DNA of 35,071 nt from Aquincola sp. (GTDB taxonomy: Bacteria; Pseudomonadota; Gammaproteobacteria; Burkholderiales; Burkholderiaceae_C). The position numbers and the translations under genes were made by a program. Location: contig JALHQP010000027.1 in the NCBI GenBank assembly GCA_022841885.1, forward strand, positions 1 to 35,071, read 5' to 3'. The notes under the pieces were generated by a model. The model searched no databases, was not told the origin of the DNA, and worked only from the letters and a program-made list of their open reading frames with translations. Position 1 is the stretch's first letter, and each line of letters starts with the position of its first letter. Below, one piece after another: positions 1 through 8,388 of this stretch.

Positions 1-138
1 GCACGCGCGCTGCTCGAAGCCGCGCTGGCCGCGCGCGACGCCGCCGGCGCCGAGCCGGCGCTGAAGTGGCTGCGCGAGCATGGCGTGCAGGACGTGGCGC
101 TGCGCCGCCTGGAGCAGAAGCTGGGGGCCTTGAAGTGA
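1..138 (+). CDS. C-terminal fragment of an unidentified helical protein (partial)
   Basis: Only the last 45 codons are inside the window; the frame is open from base 1 to a TGA at 136-138. The visible part is Ala/Leu/Arg-rich and looks helical, ending in LRRLEQKLGALK. It could be the end of a tetratricopeptide-type protein, but no domain can be named from so little sequence. Its stop overlaps the ATG of the next gene by one base (TGATG), so the two are probably translationally coupled and transcribed together. Confidence 0.6.
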   Translation, partial: ARALLEAALAARDAAGAEPALKWLREHGVQDVALRRLEQKLGALK

Positions 139-1289
139 TGCGCCTGCTGCGCGCCTTGGCGGCGACGCTGCTCGCGGGCGCCGCCGCGCTGCCCGCGCTC
201 GCGCACAAGCCCTCGGACAGCTACCTCACGCTCGAAGCCAAGGGCGAGACCGTGACCGGGCGCTGGGACATTGCGCTGCGCGACCTCGACTTCGCGCTGC
301 GCCTGGACGCCGACGGCAATGGCGAGATCACCTGGGGCGAGGTGCGCGCGCGCCACGCCGACATCGCGGCCTACGCGGGGGCGCGCCTGACGGTGCTGGG
401 CGACAGCTCGGCCTGCCCGGTGACGGTGGGCGAACAGCTGATCGACGAACACACCGACGGTGCCTACTCGGTGCTGCCGCTGACGCTGCGCTGCGACACG
501 CCGGACGACGCCGCGCCGCAGCGCCTGTCGGTGCACTACACGCTGTTCGCCGACCTCGACCCGCAGCACCGCGGCCTGCTCAAGCTGTCCGCCCACGGCC
601 GCGCGCGCAGCGCGGTGCTGGTGCCCAACGCGCCGCCGCAGCTGTTCGACCTCGGCACGGCCGACCGCTGGGCGCAGTTCACCGACTACCTGCGCGAAGG
701 CATCTGGCACATCTGGATCGGGCTGGACCACATCCTGTTCCTGCTCTCGCTGCTGCTGCCGTCGGTGCTGGCCTGGCAGGCCGCGCAGTCGCGCTGGCAG
801 GCGGTGGCGCACGCCGGCGAGGCCTTCTGGGGCGTGTTCAAGGTGGTCACCGCGTTCACGCTGGCGCACTCGATCACCCTCTCGCTCGCGGTGCTGGGCG
901 TGATCGAGCTGCCGTCGCGGCTGGTGGAGTCGGTGATCGCCGCGTCAGTGATGGCCGCGGCGCTGAACAACGTGTGGCCGCGCGTGGTCGGGCGGCTGTG
1001 GATGGTGGCCTTCGGCTTCGGCTTGGTGCACGGCTTCGGCTTCGCCAGCGTGCTCGCCGACCTGGGGCTGCCCACCGACGCGCTGGCGCTGTCGCTGGTG
1101 GGCTTCAACGTCGGCGTCGAACTCGGCCAGCTGGCGATCGTGCTGGTGTTCCTGCCGCTGGCCTTTGCGCTGCGGCACACGGCCTTCTACCGGCGCTGGG
1201 TGATGGTGGCCGGGTCGCTGTTCATCGCGTTGCTGGCGCTCGCCTGGCTTGTCGAGCGCGCGTTCGGCGTCAAGCTGCTCGGGCTGTAG
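138..1289 (+). CDS. HupE/UreJ-family membrane protein with EF-hand
   Basis: A 383-residue integral membrane protein. The ATG at 138 is preferred over an upstream in-frame start because it gives a clean signal peptide (about residues 1-22, ending ALPALA) and overlaps the previous stop. A soluble N-terminal domain contains a perfect EF-hand loop, DADGNGEITWGE, at residues 57-68. The C-terminal half has several membrane segments with family motifs rich in His: WHIWIGLDHILFLLS, FTLAHSITL, FGLVHGFGFA and FNVGVELGQ. HupE/UreJ proteins are linked to nickel or cobalt uptake, and this longer exported variant (HupE_UreJ_2) has no proven substrate. It converges on a DUF4198 gene 18 bases away. No urease or hydrogenase gene is in view, so metal transport is only a family-based guess. 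Confidence 0.85.
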   Translation: MRLLRALAATLLAGAAALPALAHKPSDSYLTLEAKGETVTGRWDIALRDLDFALRLDADGNGEITWGEVRARHADIAAYAGARLTVLGDSSACPVTVGEQLIDEHTDGAYSVLPLTLRCDTPDDAAPQRLSVHYTLFADLDPQHRGLLKLSAHGRARSAVLVPNAPPQLFDLGTADRWAQFTDYLREGIWHIWIGLDHILFLLSLLLPSVLAWQAAQSRWQAVAHAGEAFWGVFKVVTAFTLAHSITLSLAVLGVIELPSRLVESVIAASVMAAALNNVWPRVVGRLWMVAFGFGLVHGFGFASVLADLGLPTDALALSLVGFNVGVELGQLAIVLVFLPLAFALRHTAFYRRWVMVAGSLFIALLALAWLVERAFGVKLLGL

Positions 1290-1307
1290 GCGCGCGCCGC
1301 ACGCCGG

Positions 1308-2084
1308 TCAGCGCGCGACCTCGAAGGCGTAGGTGATGAACTGGCTCTCCCAGCGTGTCGGGTCGCTCGCCGACAGGCGCAGGTCGGTACCGCGCAGCAG
1401 CCAGCGACCGGGCAGCGGCAGGCGCGCGCGGATGCGGCCCTCGGTGTCCGTGCGGTGCCACAGGCCGAGCGGGCTGCGCTCGTTGACCAGCTCGACGTTG
1501 AAGTCGGCCAGCGGCTGGCCCTCGCGCAGCACCTGGAAGGTGGCCTGGCCTCCGACCGCGAGCGGGCCCGAGGGTGCCTCGCGCAACACGTCCATCGCGG
1601 TGCCGGTGGGCCGCGGCGCGGCGTGGCTGCCGTCGAAACGCGCGCTTTTCGTGTAGCGCTCGATGAAGGGCAGGCCGCGCGCACGCAGCTTCGCCCAGGC
1701 CGCGAGCACGGCCGCGCCTGGGCGGATCTCCTTGAAGTAGACCTCGATCTTGTCGGGCGGCAGCTCGAGCTCGAAGGCCTCGAGTTGCACGAAGCAGGTC
1801 AGCGACGCGGCGTCGGCCGCCGCCACGCGCAGCACCGTCGCCGTGTCGGTGTAGCGCCGCCAGACGAGCGGGTGCATCGGCCCGTCGCCGCTGCGGCAGC
1901 CGCTGCGCGCGAAGAATTTGGTGTCCACCGCGATCTCGGGCACCGGAAAGCGGTTGCCGGTGCCGAGCGCCAACTGCAGCTCGCGCGCCGACTCGGCCGG
2001 CAGCGGCGCGAACCAGGTGTCGTGGGCAGCGGCGCCAGCCGCGGCAGCGGCCAGCAGGGTGGCAAGGACCAGTCGTCGGGCCAT
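1308..2084 (-). CDS. DUF4198 domain-containing exported protein
   Basis: A 258-residue protein with a typical signal peptide (about residues 1-20, MARRLVLATLLAA... ending GAAA) followed at once by HDTWFAPLPAE, the His-Asp-Thr-Trp start characteristic of DUF4198 proteins. The C-terminal part (VGGQATFQVLREGQPLADFNVEL... TDTEGRIRARLPLPGRWLLRG, with gaps) resembles a carboxypeptidase-regulatory-like beta sandwich. The family was once labelled as a nickel-uptake component; its true function is unknown. The exposed N-terminal His could bind metal after processing. It starts 8 bases downstream of gshB on the same strand, so it may be read from the gshB transcript, and it lies tail to tail with the HupE/UreJ gene, another putative metal protein. 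Confidence 0.8.
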   Translation of the reverse strand: MARRLVLATLLAAAAAGAAAHDTWFAPLPAESARELQLALGTGNRFPVPEIAVDTKFFARSGCRSGDGPMHPLVWRRYTDTATVLRVAAADAASLTCFVQLEAFELELPPDKIEVYFKEIRPGAAVLAAWAKLRARGLPFIERYTKSARFDGSHAAPRPTGTAMDVLREAPSGPLAVGGQATFQVLREGQPLADFNVELVNERSPLGLWHRTDTEGRIRARLPLPGRWLLRGTDLRLSASDPTRWESQFITYAFEVAR

Positions 2085-2092
2085 GCAGGCCT

Positions 2093-3067
2093 CTACGCGC
2101 GCACCGGAGCGGCGGATGCGAGCGCGCGCTCGAGCGCGTCGACGAACATCTTCGCCACGTCGAAGCCGGCCTGGTCGGCGATCTCCTGGAAGCAGGTCGG
2201 GCTGGTGACGTTGATCTCGGTCAGCGAGTCGCCGATGACGTCCAGGCCCACGAGCAGCAGGCCGCGCGCGGCCAGGACCGGGCCGAGCGTCGACGCGATC
2301 TCGCGGTCGCGCGCCGACAGCGGCTGCGCCACGCCTTTGCCGCCGGCGGCGAGGTTGCCGCGGATCTCGCTGCCCTGGGGAATGCGCGCGAGCGAGTAGG
2401 GCACCGGCTCGCCGCCGATGACCAGGATGCGCTTGTCGCCCTGCACGATCTCGGGCAGGTACTTCTGCACCATCAGCGTCACCGCGCCCTGCTGGTTCAG
2501 GGTCTCGATGATCGAGCCGAGGTTCAGGCCGTCGGGCCCGACGCGGAAGATGCCCATGCCGCCCATGCCGTCGAGCGGTTTCAGGATTATGTCGCGCTGC
2601 TCGGCGTGGAAGGCGCGCACCGCGGCCGGATCGCGCGTGACGAGCGTGGGGCCGATGAACTGCGGGAACTCGAGGATCGCGAGCTTTTCCGGGTGGTCGC
2701 GCAGCGCCGCGGGTTTGTTGAACACGCGCGCGCCTTCGCGCTCGGCCTGCTGCAGCAGGTGCGTGGCGTAGAAGTACTCGCTGTCGAAGGGCGGGTCCTT
2801 GCGCATCAGCACGGCACCGGTGTCGGCCAGGGCGAGTTCGCGCGTCGCTTCGACGGTGAACCAGTCGTCGGCGCGGCCGGTCAGCGCGATGCGGCGCGCG
2901 CCGTCGGCCACCACGCGACGGCCACGCTGCCACACCAGCTGGCGCTGCTCGCAGGCCCAGACCGCATGGCCGCGCTTCGCGGCCTCACGCATCATCGCGA
3001 AGGTGGAGTCCTTGGTGGTCTTGAACGACTCGATCGGGTCGGCGACGAAAAGCAGATCCATCATCAT
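2093..3067 (-). CDS. gshB: Glutathione synthase
   Basis: Joins gamma-glutamylcysteine and glycine with ATP to make glutathione in the cytoplasm. The 324-residue length fits the family (about 316 in E. coli). Recognisable parts are the N-terminal domain beginning DLLFVADPIESFKTTKDSTF, the ATP-grasp lysine and glycine-rich loop KPLDGMGGMGIFRV, QGDKRILVIGGEPV, and the metal/ATP-binding INVTSPTCFQEI near the C-terminus. Three consecutive ATG codons (3067, 3064, 3061) are possible starts. The first is chosen because AAGGAG sits 7 bases upstream of it; it also overlaps the stop of the benE-like gene by one base (TGATG), implying coupled translation. The partner gshA lies about 4 kb upstream on the same strand. 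Confidence 0.95.
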   Translation of the reverse strand: MMMDLLFVADPIESFKTTKDSTFAMMREAAKRGHAVWACEQRQLVWQRGRRVVADGARRIALTGRADDWFTVEATRELALADTGAVLMRKDPPFDSEYFYATHLLQQAEREGARVFNKPAALRDHPEKLAILEFPQFIGPTLVTRDPAAVRAFHAEQRDIILKPLDGMGGMGIFRVGPDGLNLGSIIETLNQQGAVTLMVQKYLPEIVQGDKRILVIGGEPVPYSLARIPQGSEIRGNLAAGGKGVAQPLSARDREIASTLGPVLAARGLLLVGLDVIGDSLTEINVTSPTCFQEIADQAGFDVAKMFVDALERALASAAPVRA

Positions 3068-4245
3068 CAGCGTGCTCCTTGCGGACGCCACTGTTGCACA
3101 AGCAGCGCCACGGCGCCGGCGACCACGCCCCAAAAGGCCGAGCCGATGCCGGCCATCGACACGCCCGACAGCGTGACGAGGAAGGTGAGGATCGCGGCGT
3201 CGCGGTGCTGGTCGTCGCGCAGCGCCGAGGCCAGGCCGCCAGCGATGGTTCCCAGCAGCGCCAGACCGGCGACGGCCAGCACCAGCTGGCGCGGAAAGGC
3301 CTGCAGCGCGCCGACCACCGCGCCGCCGGCCAGGCCGATCACGAGGTAGAACAGACCGGCCATCACCGCGGCGGTGTAGCGCTTGGCCGGGTCCTCGTGC
3401 GCCTCGCGGCCCATGCAGATGGCCGCGGTGATCGCCGCGAGGTTGAAGGCGAAGCCGCCGAAGGGCGCCAGCAGCAGCGTGGCCGCACCGGTGGCGGTGA
3501 TGGCCGGCGAGACCGGCGCCGTGTAGCCGGCCGCGCGCTGCGCCGCGACGCCCGGCAGGTTCTGCGAGGCCATCGTGACGACGAACAGCGGCAGCGCGAG
3601 CCCGACCAAGGCACCGACGCTGAACACCGGCGTGGTCCACACCGGCCAGGCGGCCTCGAGTACGACGCGGCCCCACTGCATGCGACCCTGCGCCGCGGCG
3701 ATCCACACGCCGACCACCAACACGCCGGGCACGGCGTAGCGCGGCCACCAGCGGCGGCCGGCGAGGAAGGCAAGCGCCATCGCGATCACCAGCCCCGGCG
3801 CGGTCGTCACCGCACCGGCAGCGTCGAGGCCGAAGCGCGCCAGCACGCCGGCCAGCAGCGCGGCCGCGATGGCCTGCGGAATGCGGTCCATCACGCGCTC
3901 GAAGGCGCGCGTGACACCGGCCACCACGATCAGCGCGCCGCAGGCGACAAAGGCGCCGACGGCTTCGGCCATCGGCACACCGCTGGTGCCGGCGATCAGC
4001 GCGGCGCCGGGTGTGGACCAGGCGGTGAGCACCGGTTGGCGCGTCGCCAGCGACAGGCCGATCGACGTGAGCGCCATGCCCAGGCCGAGCGCCCACATCC
4101 ACGAACTGGTCTGCGCCGGCGTGGCGCCGAGCGCCTGCGCGGCGGCAAAGACAATGACCACCGAGCTGGTGAAGCCCACCAGCACGGCGACGAAGCCGGC
4201 CACCACGGCCGGCAGCGAGAGGTCGGAAAAGAAACTTCTACTCAC
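3067..4245 (-). CDS. BenE-family transporter (benzoate/H+ symporter-like)
   Basis: A very hydrophobic 392-residue inner-membrane protein with about 12 predicted segments. It matches the BenE (benzoate:H+ symporter) family through blocks such as AGFVAVLVGFTSSVVIVFAAA near the start, LTAWSTPGAALIAGTSG, and APFGGFAFNLAAITAAICMG in the second half. The GTG at 4245 is chosen because family members begin just ahead of the first membrane helix; no strong Shine-Dalgarno is visible, so the start is uncertain. There are no benzoate degradation genes nearby and the gene is coupled to gshB, so the substrate cannot be inferred from context. Confidence 0.8.
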   Translation of the reverse strand: MSRSFFSDLSLPAVVAGFVAVLVGFTSSVVIVFAAAQALGATPAQTSSWMWALGLGMALTSIGLSLATRQPVLTAWSTPGAALIAGTSGVPMAEAVGAFVACGALIVVAGVTRAFERVMDRIPQAIAAALLAGVLARFGLDAAGAVTTAPGLVIAMALAFLAGRRWWPRYAVPGVLVVGVWIAAAQGRMQWGRVVLEAAWPVWTTPVFSVGALVGLALPLFVVTMASQNLPGVAAQRAAGYTAPVSPAITATGAATLLLAPFGGFAFNLAAITAAICMGREAHEDPAKRYTAAVMAGLFYLVIGLAGGAVVGALQAFPRQLVLAVAGLALLGTIAGGLASALRDDQHRDAAILTFLVTLSGVSMAGIGSAFWGVVAGAVALLVQQWRPQGAR

Positions 4246-4373
4246 AGTCCGAGTGTCGCCGAGGTCCAAACGTAAGCGCCATTCACGCCTGTTGACATCT
4301 GGATGCGCTTGGAGAGCGCCCGGCGGCGCGCTGGCGCGTTCAATCAAGACACTTGAAGTCCCGGAGGACCCCC

Positions 4374-5012
4374 ATGAACAACCCATCCATCCAACCGAAC
4401 GCGGGTTCGTCGTTCTCGCGCCCGGCGGCGCTGATCGGCGGCGCCGTGGCGCTGGTGGCGATCACCGCGATCGCGACCACGCTGGCGATCAAGCCCTCGG
4501 CCCCGGCCGCGGCTGATGCCGGCACGAGCCTGGCGGCGCAATCGCTGGCCTCGCCGACCAAGGCCTCGGGCGAGGTCGGGGCCGAAGGCCCGATGGCCAA
4601 GCCGGCGCCCGCCCAGGCCGAGCGTCCCGCCACACAGAAGCCGGCAGCCAAGCCGGCGCCGGCCAAGGTGGCCGCGGCGACCTGCGCCACCTGCGGCGTG
4701 ATCGAGTCGGTGACGCCGTTCGAGAAGAAGGGCGAAGGCAGCGGCGTCGGTGCGGTCGGCGGCGCCGTGGTCGGCGGCCTGATCGGCAACCAGATGGGCG
4801 GCGGCAGCGGCAAGAAGGCGATGACCGTGATCGGCGCGGTGGGCGGTGGCCTGGCCGGCAACGAGATCGAGAAACGCCAGAAGGCGACCACGCTGTACAG
4901 CGTGAAGGTGCGCATGGACGACGGTTCGCTGCGCACGGTGACGCAGTCCACCGCGCCGACGGTGGGCCAGAAGGTGACCGTCGAGGGTCAGCAGATCAAG
5001 GCGCGCGCCTAG
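4374..5012 (+). CDS. Glycine-zipper 2TM-domain membrane protein
   Basis: A 212-residue protein started by ATG with GGAGGA about 5 bases upstream. It has one N-terminal membrane anchor (about residues 19-39), then an Ala/Pro/Lys-rich linker (40-100), a CATC cysteine pair (104-107), a glycine-zipper pair of short helices (about 121-164, with [17 protein letters not shown] and [16 protein letters not shown]), and a small C-terminal domain resembling the SlyB/Pcp type. Proteins of this kind sit in the cell envelope and are often linked to stress; the precise role is unknown. There is no lipobox, so it is probably anchored in the inner membrane. It is the only plus-strand gene between 2 kb and 11 kb and overlaps the end of kup tail to tail. 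Confidence 0.8.
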   Translation: MNNPSIQPNAGSSFSRPAALIGGAVALVAITAIATTLAIKPSAPAAADAGTSLAAQSLASPTKASGEVGAEGPMAKPAPAQAERPATQKPAAKPAPAKVAAATCATCGVIESVTPFEKKGEGSGVGAVGGAVVGGLIGNQMGGGSGKKAMTVIGAVGGGLAGNEIEKRQKATTLYSVKVRMDDGSLRTVTQSTAPTVGQKVTVEGQQIKARA

Positions 5013-6892
5013 ATCTCGACTTTCGCACCGAGCTCCACCACGCGGTTGGCCGGCAGGTTCAGGAAGTCGGCCGCCGCGGCGGCGTTGCGGTGCATCGACG
5101 CGAAGAGCTTCTCGCGCCAGATCGCCATGCCGTCCCCGAGCATCGGGATCACGATGTCGCGGCTGAGGAAGTAGCTCGTCTGCATGTCGTCGAGCGGCAC
5201 GCCGCGGCCCTCGAGCAGCTTCAGCGCCTCGGGCACGTCGGGCTCGTTCTTGAAGCCGAAGTTCAGGTTCACGGCCCAGCAGTCGTGGCCGAGCGGCGTC
5301 ATCTCGACACGCTGCTCGAAGCCGATCCAGGGCACGTCGTGCTGGCGCACGGTGACGAACAGGTTGTGCTCGTGCAGCACCTTGTTGTGCTTGAGGTTGT
5401 GCATCAGCGCGTTGGGCGTGACGCCGGCCTCGGAGGTGAGGAACACCGCGGTGCCCTCGGCGCGCGCCGGCGGGCTGACGAAGATGGCGTCGAGGAAGTC
5501 GGCCAGCGGAATCGCGTCCTTGCGCAGCTTGGCCGACAAGAGCTTGCGGCCCTGGGTCCAGGTCAGCATCAGCGTGAACATGCCGATGCCGATGACGATC
5601 GGGAACCAGCCGCCGGCGAACAGCTTGAGCAGGTTCGACGCGAAGAACAGCACGTCGATCGCGAAGAAGAAACCGGTCGCCGCGAGGCACAGCGCCAGCG
5701 GATAACCCCAGCCGTAGCGGATGACGTAGAAGGTCATCACCGTGGTGATCGTCATGTCCAGCGTGACCGCGATGCCGTAGGCCGACGCCAGGTTGCTCGA
5801 GGACTTGAACATCACGACCGCGAGCACGATGAAGACGTACAGGCCCCAGTTGACGAAGGGCACGTAGATCTGGCCGATGTCACGCACCGAGGTGTGGTGG
5901 ATGACCATGCGCGGCAGGATGCCGAGCTGGATCGCCTGCTTGGTGACGGAGAACGCCGCCGAGATCAGCGCCTGCGACGCGATCACGGTGGCCGCGGTGG
6001 CGAGGAAGACCAGCGGCAGGCGCGCCCAGTCCGGCGCCATCAGGTAGAACGGGTTGGCGATTGCCGCCGGCTGCGCGAGCAGCAGCGCGCCCTGGCCGAA
6101 GTAGTTGATCACCAGCGCCGGCATCACGAGGCCGTACCAGGCGATGCGGATCGGCAGCTTGCCGAAGTGGCCGAGATCGGCATACAGCGCCTCGCCGCCG
6201 GTGACCACGAGGATCACCGCGCCGAGCGCGATGAAGGCGACCAGCGGCTGGGCGGCGATGAAGGCGACGGCATAGGCCGGATTCAGCGCGACGAGCACGC
6301 CCGGGTGCGCCGCGATGTGCGGCAGGCCGAGCGCGATCAGCACCGCGAACCACACCAGCGTGATCGGCCCGAACCACTGGCCGATGCCGCCGGTGCCGAA
6401 GCGCTGCACCGCGAACAGCGCCGTCAGCACCACGAGCGTGACGGGGATCACCCAGTCGTGCAGCGCGGGGGCGGCCACTTCGAGGCCTTCCACCGCCGAC
6501 AGCACCGAGATCGCCGGCGTGATGACGCCGTCGCCGTAGAACACCGCGGTGCCGAACAGGCCCACGGTCATCAGGCCGCGGCGCAACTTGGGTTTGTCGC
6601 GCACGGCGTGCGTGGCCAGTGCCAGCATCGCGATCAGGCCGCCCTCGCCGTTGTTGTCCGCGCGCAGGATCAGCAGCACGTACTTCAGCGAGATGACCGT
6701 CGTCAGGGTCCAGAACACCAGCGACAGCACGCCCAGCACGTTGGCGGGCGTCATCGCCAGCCGGTCGCCGTGGAAGATCTCCTTCAGCGCATACAGCGGG
6801 CTGGTGCCGATGTCGCCGTAGACGATGCCCAATGCGGCCAGCGTAAGCGCAGCCAGGGCCGCGGGCGATCGGGTGGAAACTGGGGCGCTCAA
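5009..6892 (-). CDS. kup: Kup-family potassium uptake transporter
   Basis: A 627-residue low-affinity K+/H+ symporter of the inner membrane. The family signature [17 protein letters not shown] occurs near residue 26, followed by about 12 membrane segments (for example [26 protein letters not shown], read with its charged loop) and the usual soluble C-terminal domain from about residue 440. The start is a TTG at 6892, matching where homologues begin; upstream sequence lacks a clear Shine-Dalgarno, so it is moderately certain. The gene follows gshA by 71 bases on the same strand and may share its transcript. Potassium and glutathione are physiologically linked through KefB/C channels in other bacteria, but whether that explains this order is inference. 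Confidence 0.95.
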   Translation of the reverse strand: MSAPVSTRSPAALAALTLAALGIVYGDIGTSPLYALKEIFHGDRLAMTPANVLGVLSLVFWTLTTVISLKYVLLILRADNNGEGGLIAMLALATHAVRDKPKLRRGLMTVGLFGTAVFYGDGVITPAISVLSAVEGLEVAAPALHDWVIPVTLVVLTALFAVQRFGTGGIGQWFGPITLVWFAVLIALGLPHIAAHPGVLVALNPAYAVAFIAAQPLVAFIALGAVILVVTGGEALYADLGHFGKLPIRIAWYGLVMPALVINYFGQGALLLAQPAAIANPFYLMAPDWARLPLVFLATAATVIASQALISAAFSVTKQAIQLGILPRMVIHHTSVRDIGQIYVPFVNWGLYVFIVLAVVMFKSSSNLASAYGIAVTLDMTITTVMTFYVIRYGWGYPLALCLAATGFFFAIDVLFFASNLLKLFAGGWFPIVIGIGMFTLMLTWTQGRKLLSAKLRKDAIPLADFLDAIFVSPPARAEGTAVFLTSEAGVTPNALMHNLKHNKVLHEHNLFVTVRQHDVPWIGFEQRVEMTPLGHDCWAVNLNFGFKNEPDVPEALKLLEGRGVPLDDMQTSYFLSRDIVIPMLGDGMAIWREKLFASMHRNAAAAADFLNLPANRVVELGAKVEI

Positions 6893-6963
6893 ACGGCGGC
6901 GGGGCGGCCGTGCGGCCGGCCCGGATGCTCTTGTTGGAGCGCTATTGTGCGCCGCAGCAACCG

Positions 6964-8259
6964 CTATTCATAGATCTCCGCGTCAGGATCCGTGGCTTCC
7001 AGCTCATAGGCGGCGGCCAGCATGGCCAGGCGGCCGATCACGCCGTACATGTAGAAGCGGTTGGGGGCGCTGGCACCAGGTTTGGCGCCCGGCTTGGGCA
7101 GCTGGGTGCTCTCGGCAAAGCCGAGCGGCACGAAGCTGGCGCCCGGGGCGTTCAGGTTCTCGTCGATGCCGCGCTCGGCGTGCACGCGGTAGAAGCCGCC
7201 GACCACGTAGCGGTCGAGCATGTAGACCACCGGCTCGGCCACGGCGTCATTCACCCGCTCATACGTCGGCACACCCTCCTGGATGATGACCTGGGTGACC
7301 TGCTGGCCTTCCTTGACCACGCTCATCTTGTTCTTGGTCTTGCGGTTGACGGAGTCCAACTCCTTGGCATCGCGCACGGTCATGATGCCCATGCCGTAGG
7401 TGCCGTTGTCGGCCTTGACGATGACGAAGGGCTTCTCGTTGATGCCGTATTCCTTGTACTTGCGGCGAATCTTGGTCAGCAGCGCGTCGGCATTGCTCTG
7501 CACGCACTCGAGGCCCGCCTCCTCGGCGAAGTTGACCTCGCCGCACTGCCCGAACATCGGATTGATCAGCCACGGGTCCATGCCGAGCAGCTTGGCGAAC
7601 TTCTTGGCCACCTCCTCGTAGCTCTGGAAGTGGTTGGTCTTGCGCCGCACCGCCCAGCCGGCATGCAGCGGCGGCAGCAGGTACTGCTCGTGCAGGTCCT
7701 CCAGCACCTTGGGGATCCCCCCCGACAGGTCGTTGTTGAGCAGGATCGTGCAAGGGTCGAAGTTCTTGGTGCCCAGGCGGTGCTTGCTGCGCACCAGCGG
7801 CTCGACCGTGAGCGTGCCGCCGTCGGGCAGCGTCAGCGTCGTCGCTTCCTTGACCTCGGGATCGAGCGTGCCCAGGCGCACGTTGAGGCCCGCCTGGTGA
7901 AAGATCTGAGCCAGCCGCGCCACGCTCTGCAGATAGAAGCTGTTGCGCGTGTGCTTCTCGGGGATCAGCAGCAGGTTCTTGGCCTCGGGGCAGATCTTCT
8001 CGATCGCCGCCATCGCCGCCTGCACCGCCAACGGCAACATCTCGGGGGTCAGGTTGTTCCAGCCGGCCGGGTAGAGGTTGGTGTCCACCGGCGCCAGCTT
8101 GAAGCCGGCGTTGCGCACGTCCACCGAGGTGTAGAACGGCGGCGTGTGCTCCATCCACTCGAGCCGGAACCAGCGTTCGATCGCTGGCATCGACTCCAGG
8201 ATGCGCTGCTCGAGTTCGTTGATCGGACCCGTCAGGGCGGTGATGAGGTGGGGGACCAT
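6964..8259 (-). CDS. gshA: Glutamate--cysteine ligase, proteobacterial ATP-grasp-like type
   Basis: Catalyses the first step of glutathione synthesis, ATP-dependent joining of glutamate and cysteine. The 431-residue protein belongs to the GshA type of Acidithiobacillus and betaproteobacteria, which is unrelated in sequence to E. coli GshA. Characteristic stretches are [59 protein letters not shown] and [19 protein letters not shown]. The ATG at 8259 has only a weak AAGG about 8 bases upstream. A possible -10 (TAGAAT, minus strand, 8287-8292) lies in the upstream gap without a good -35. A strong terminator separates the gene from amtB, so it probably has its own promoter. Confidence 0.93.
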   Translation of the reverse strand: MVPHLITALTGPINELEQRILESMPAIERWFRLEWMEHTPPFYTSVDVRNAGFKLAPVDTNLYPAGWNNLTPEMLPLAVQAAMAAIEKICPEAKNLLLIPEKHTRNSFYLQSVARLAQIFHQAGLNVRLGTLDPEVKEATTLTLPDGGTLTVEPLVRSKHRLGTKNFDPCTILLNNDLSGGIPKVLEDLHEQYLLPPLHAGWAVRRKTNHFQSYEEVAKKFAKLLGMDPWLINPMFGQCGEVNFAEEAGLECVQSNADALLTKIRRKYKEYGINEKPFVIVKADNGTYGMGIMTVRDAKELDSVNRKTKNKMSVVKEGQQVTQVIIQEGVPTYERVNDAVAEPVVYMLDRYVVGGFYRVHAERGIDENLNAPGASFVPLGFAESTQLPKPGAKPGASAPNRFYMYGVIGRLAMLAAAYELEATDPDAEIYE

Positions 8260-8329
8260 GGCGTGGCCTTGCCGGGAGGGAGGCCAATTCTAGGCAGCTG
8301 AGGCCGGACTCGCCTTTGGCAAGGCCATG

Positions 8330-8357
8330 AAAAAAGGGGCCACCCGAAGGTGGCCCC
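8330..8357 (-). terminator. Rho-independent terminator of the glnK-amtB operon
   Basis: Read on the minus strand, a perfect 9-base-pair stem GGGGCCACC/GGTGGCCCC closes a TTCG loop and is followed directly by six T residues. The UUCG tetraloop gives an exceptionally stable hairpin. It begins about 30 bases after the amtB stop and ends about 70 bases before gshA, so it should isolate amtB transcription from gshA. Confidence 0.92.
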
Positions 8358-8388
8358 AATCTCGCCCTGAGAGAAGAAATCGACTGGC

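Noticed and set aside
1308-2933. A long minus-strand frame joining DUF4198 to sequence inside gshB
   Set aside because: The part before the ATG at 2084 is a shifted reading of gshB. The signal peptide and family start fix the true start at 2084.
4292-4320. TTGACA on the plus strand ahead of the glycine-zipper gene
   Set aside because: The -35 is perfect, but at 16-18 bases spacing only GC-rich sequence (AGCGCC) follows, so no acceptable -10 exists.
5090-6973. A long plus-strand open frame opposite kup
   Set aside because: Its product is rich in His, Arg and Gln with no recognisable domain, while the minus strand encodes an intact Kup protein.
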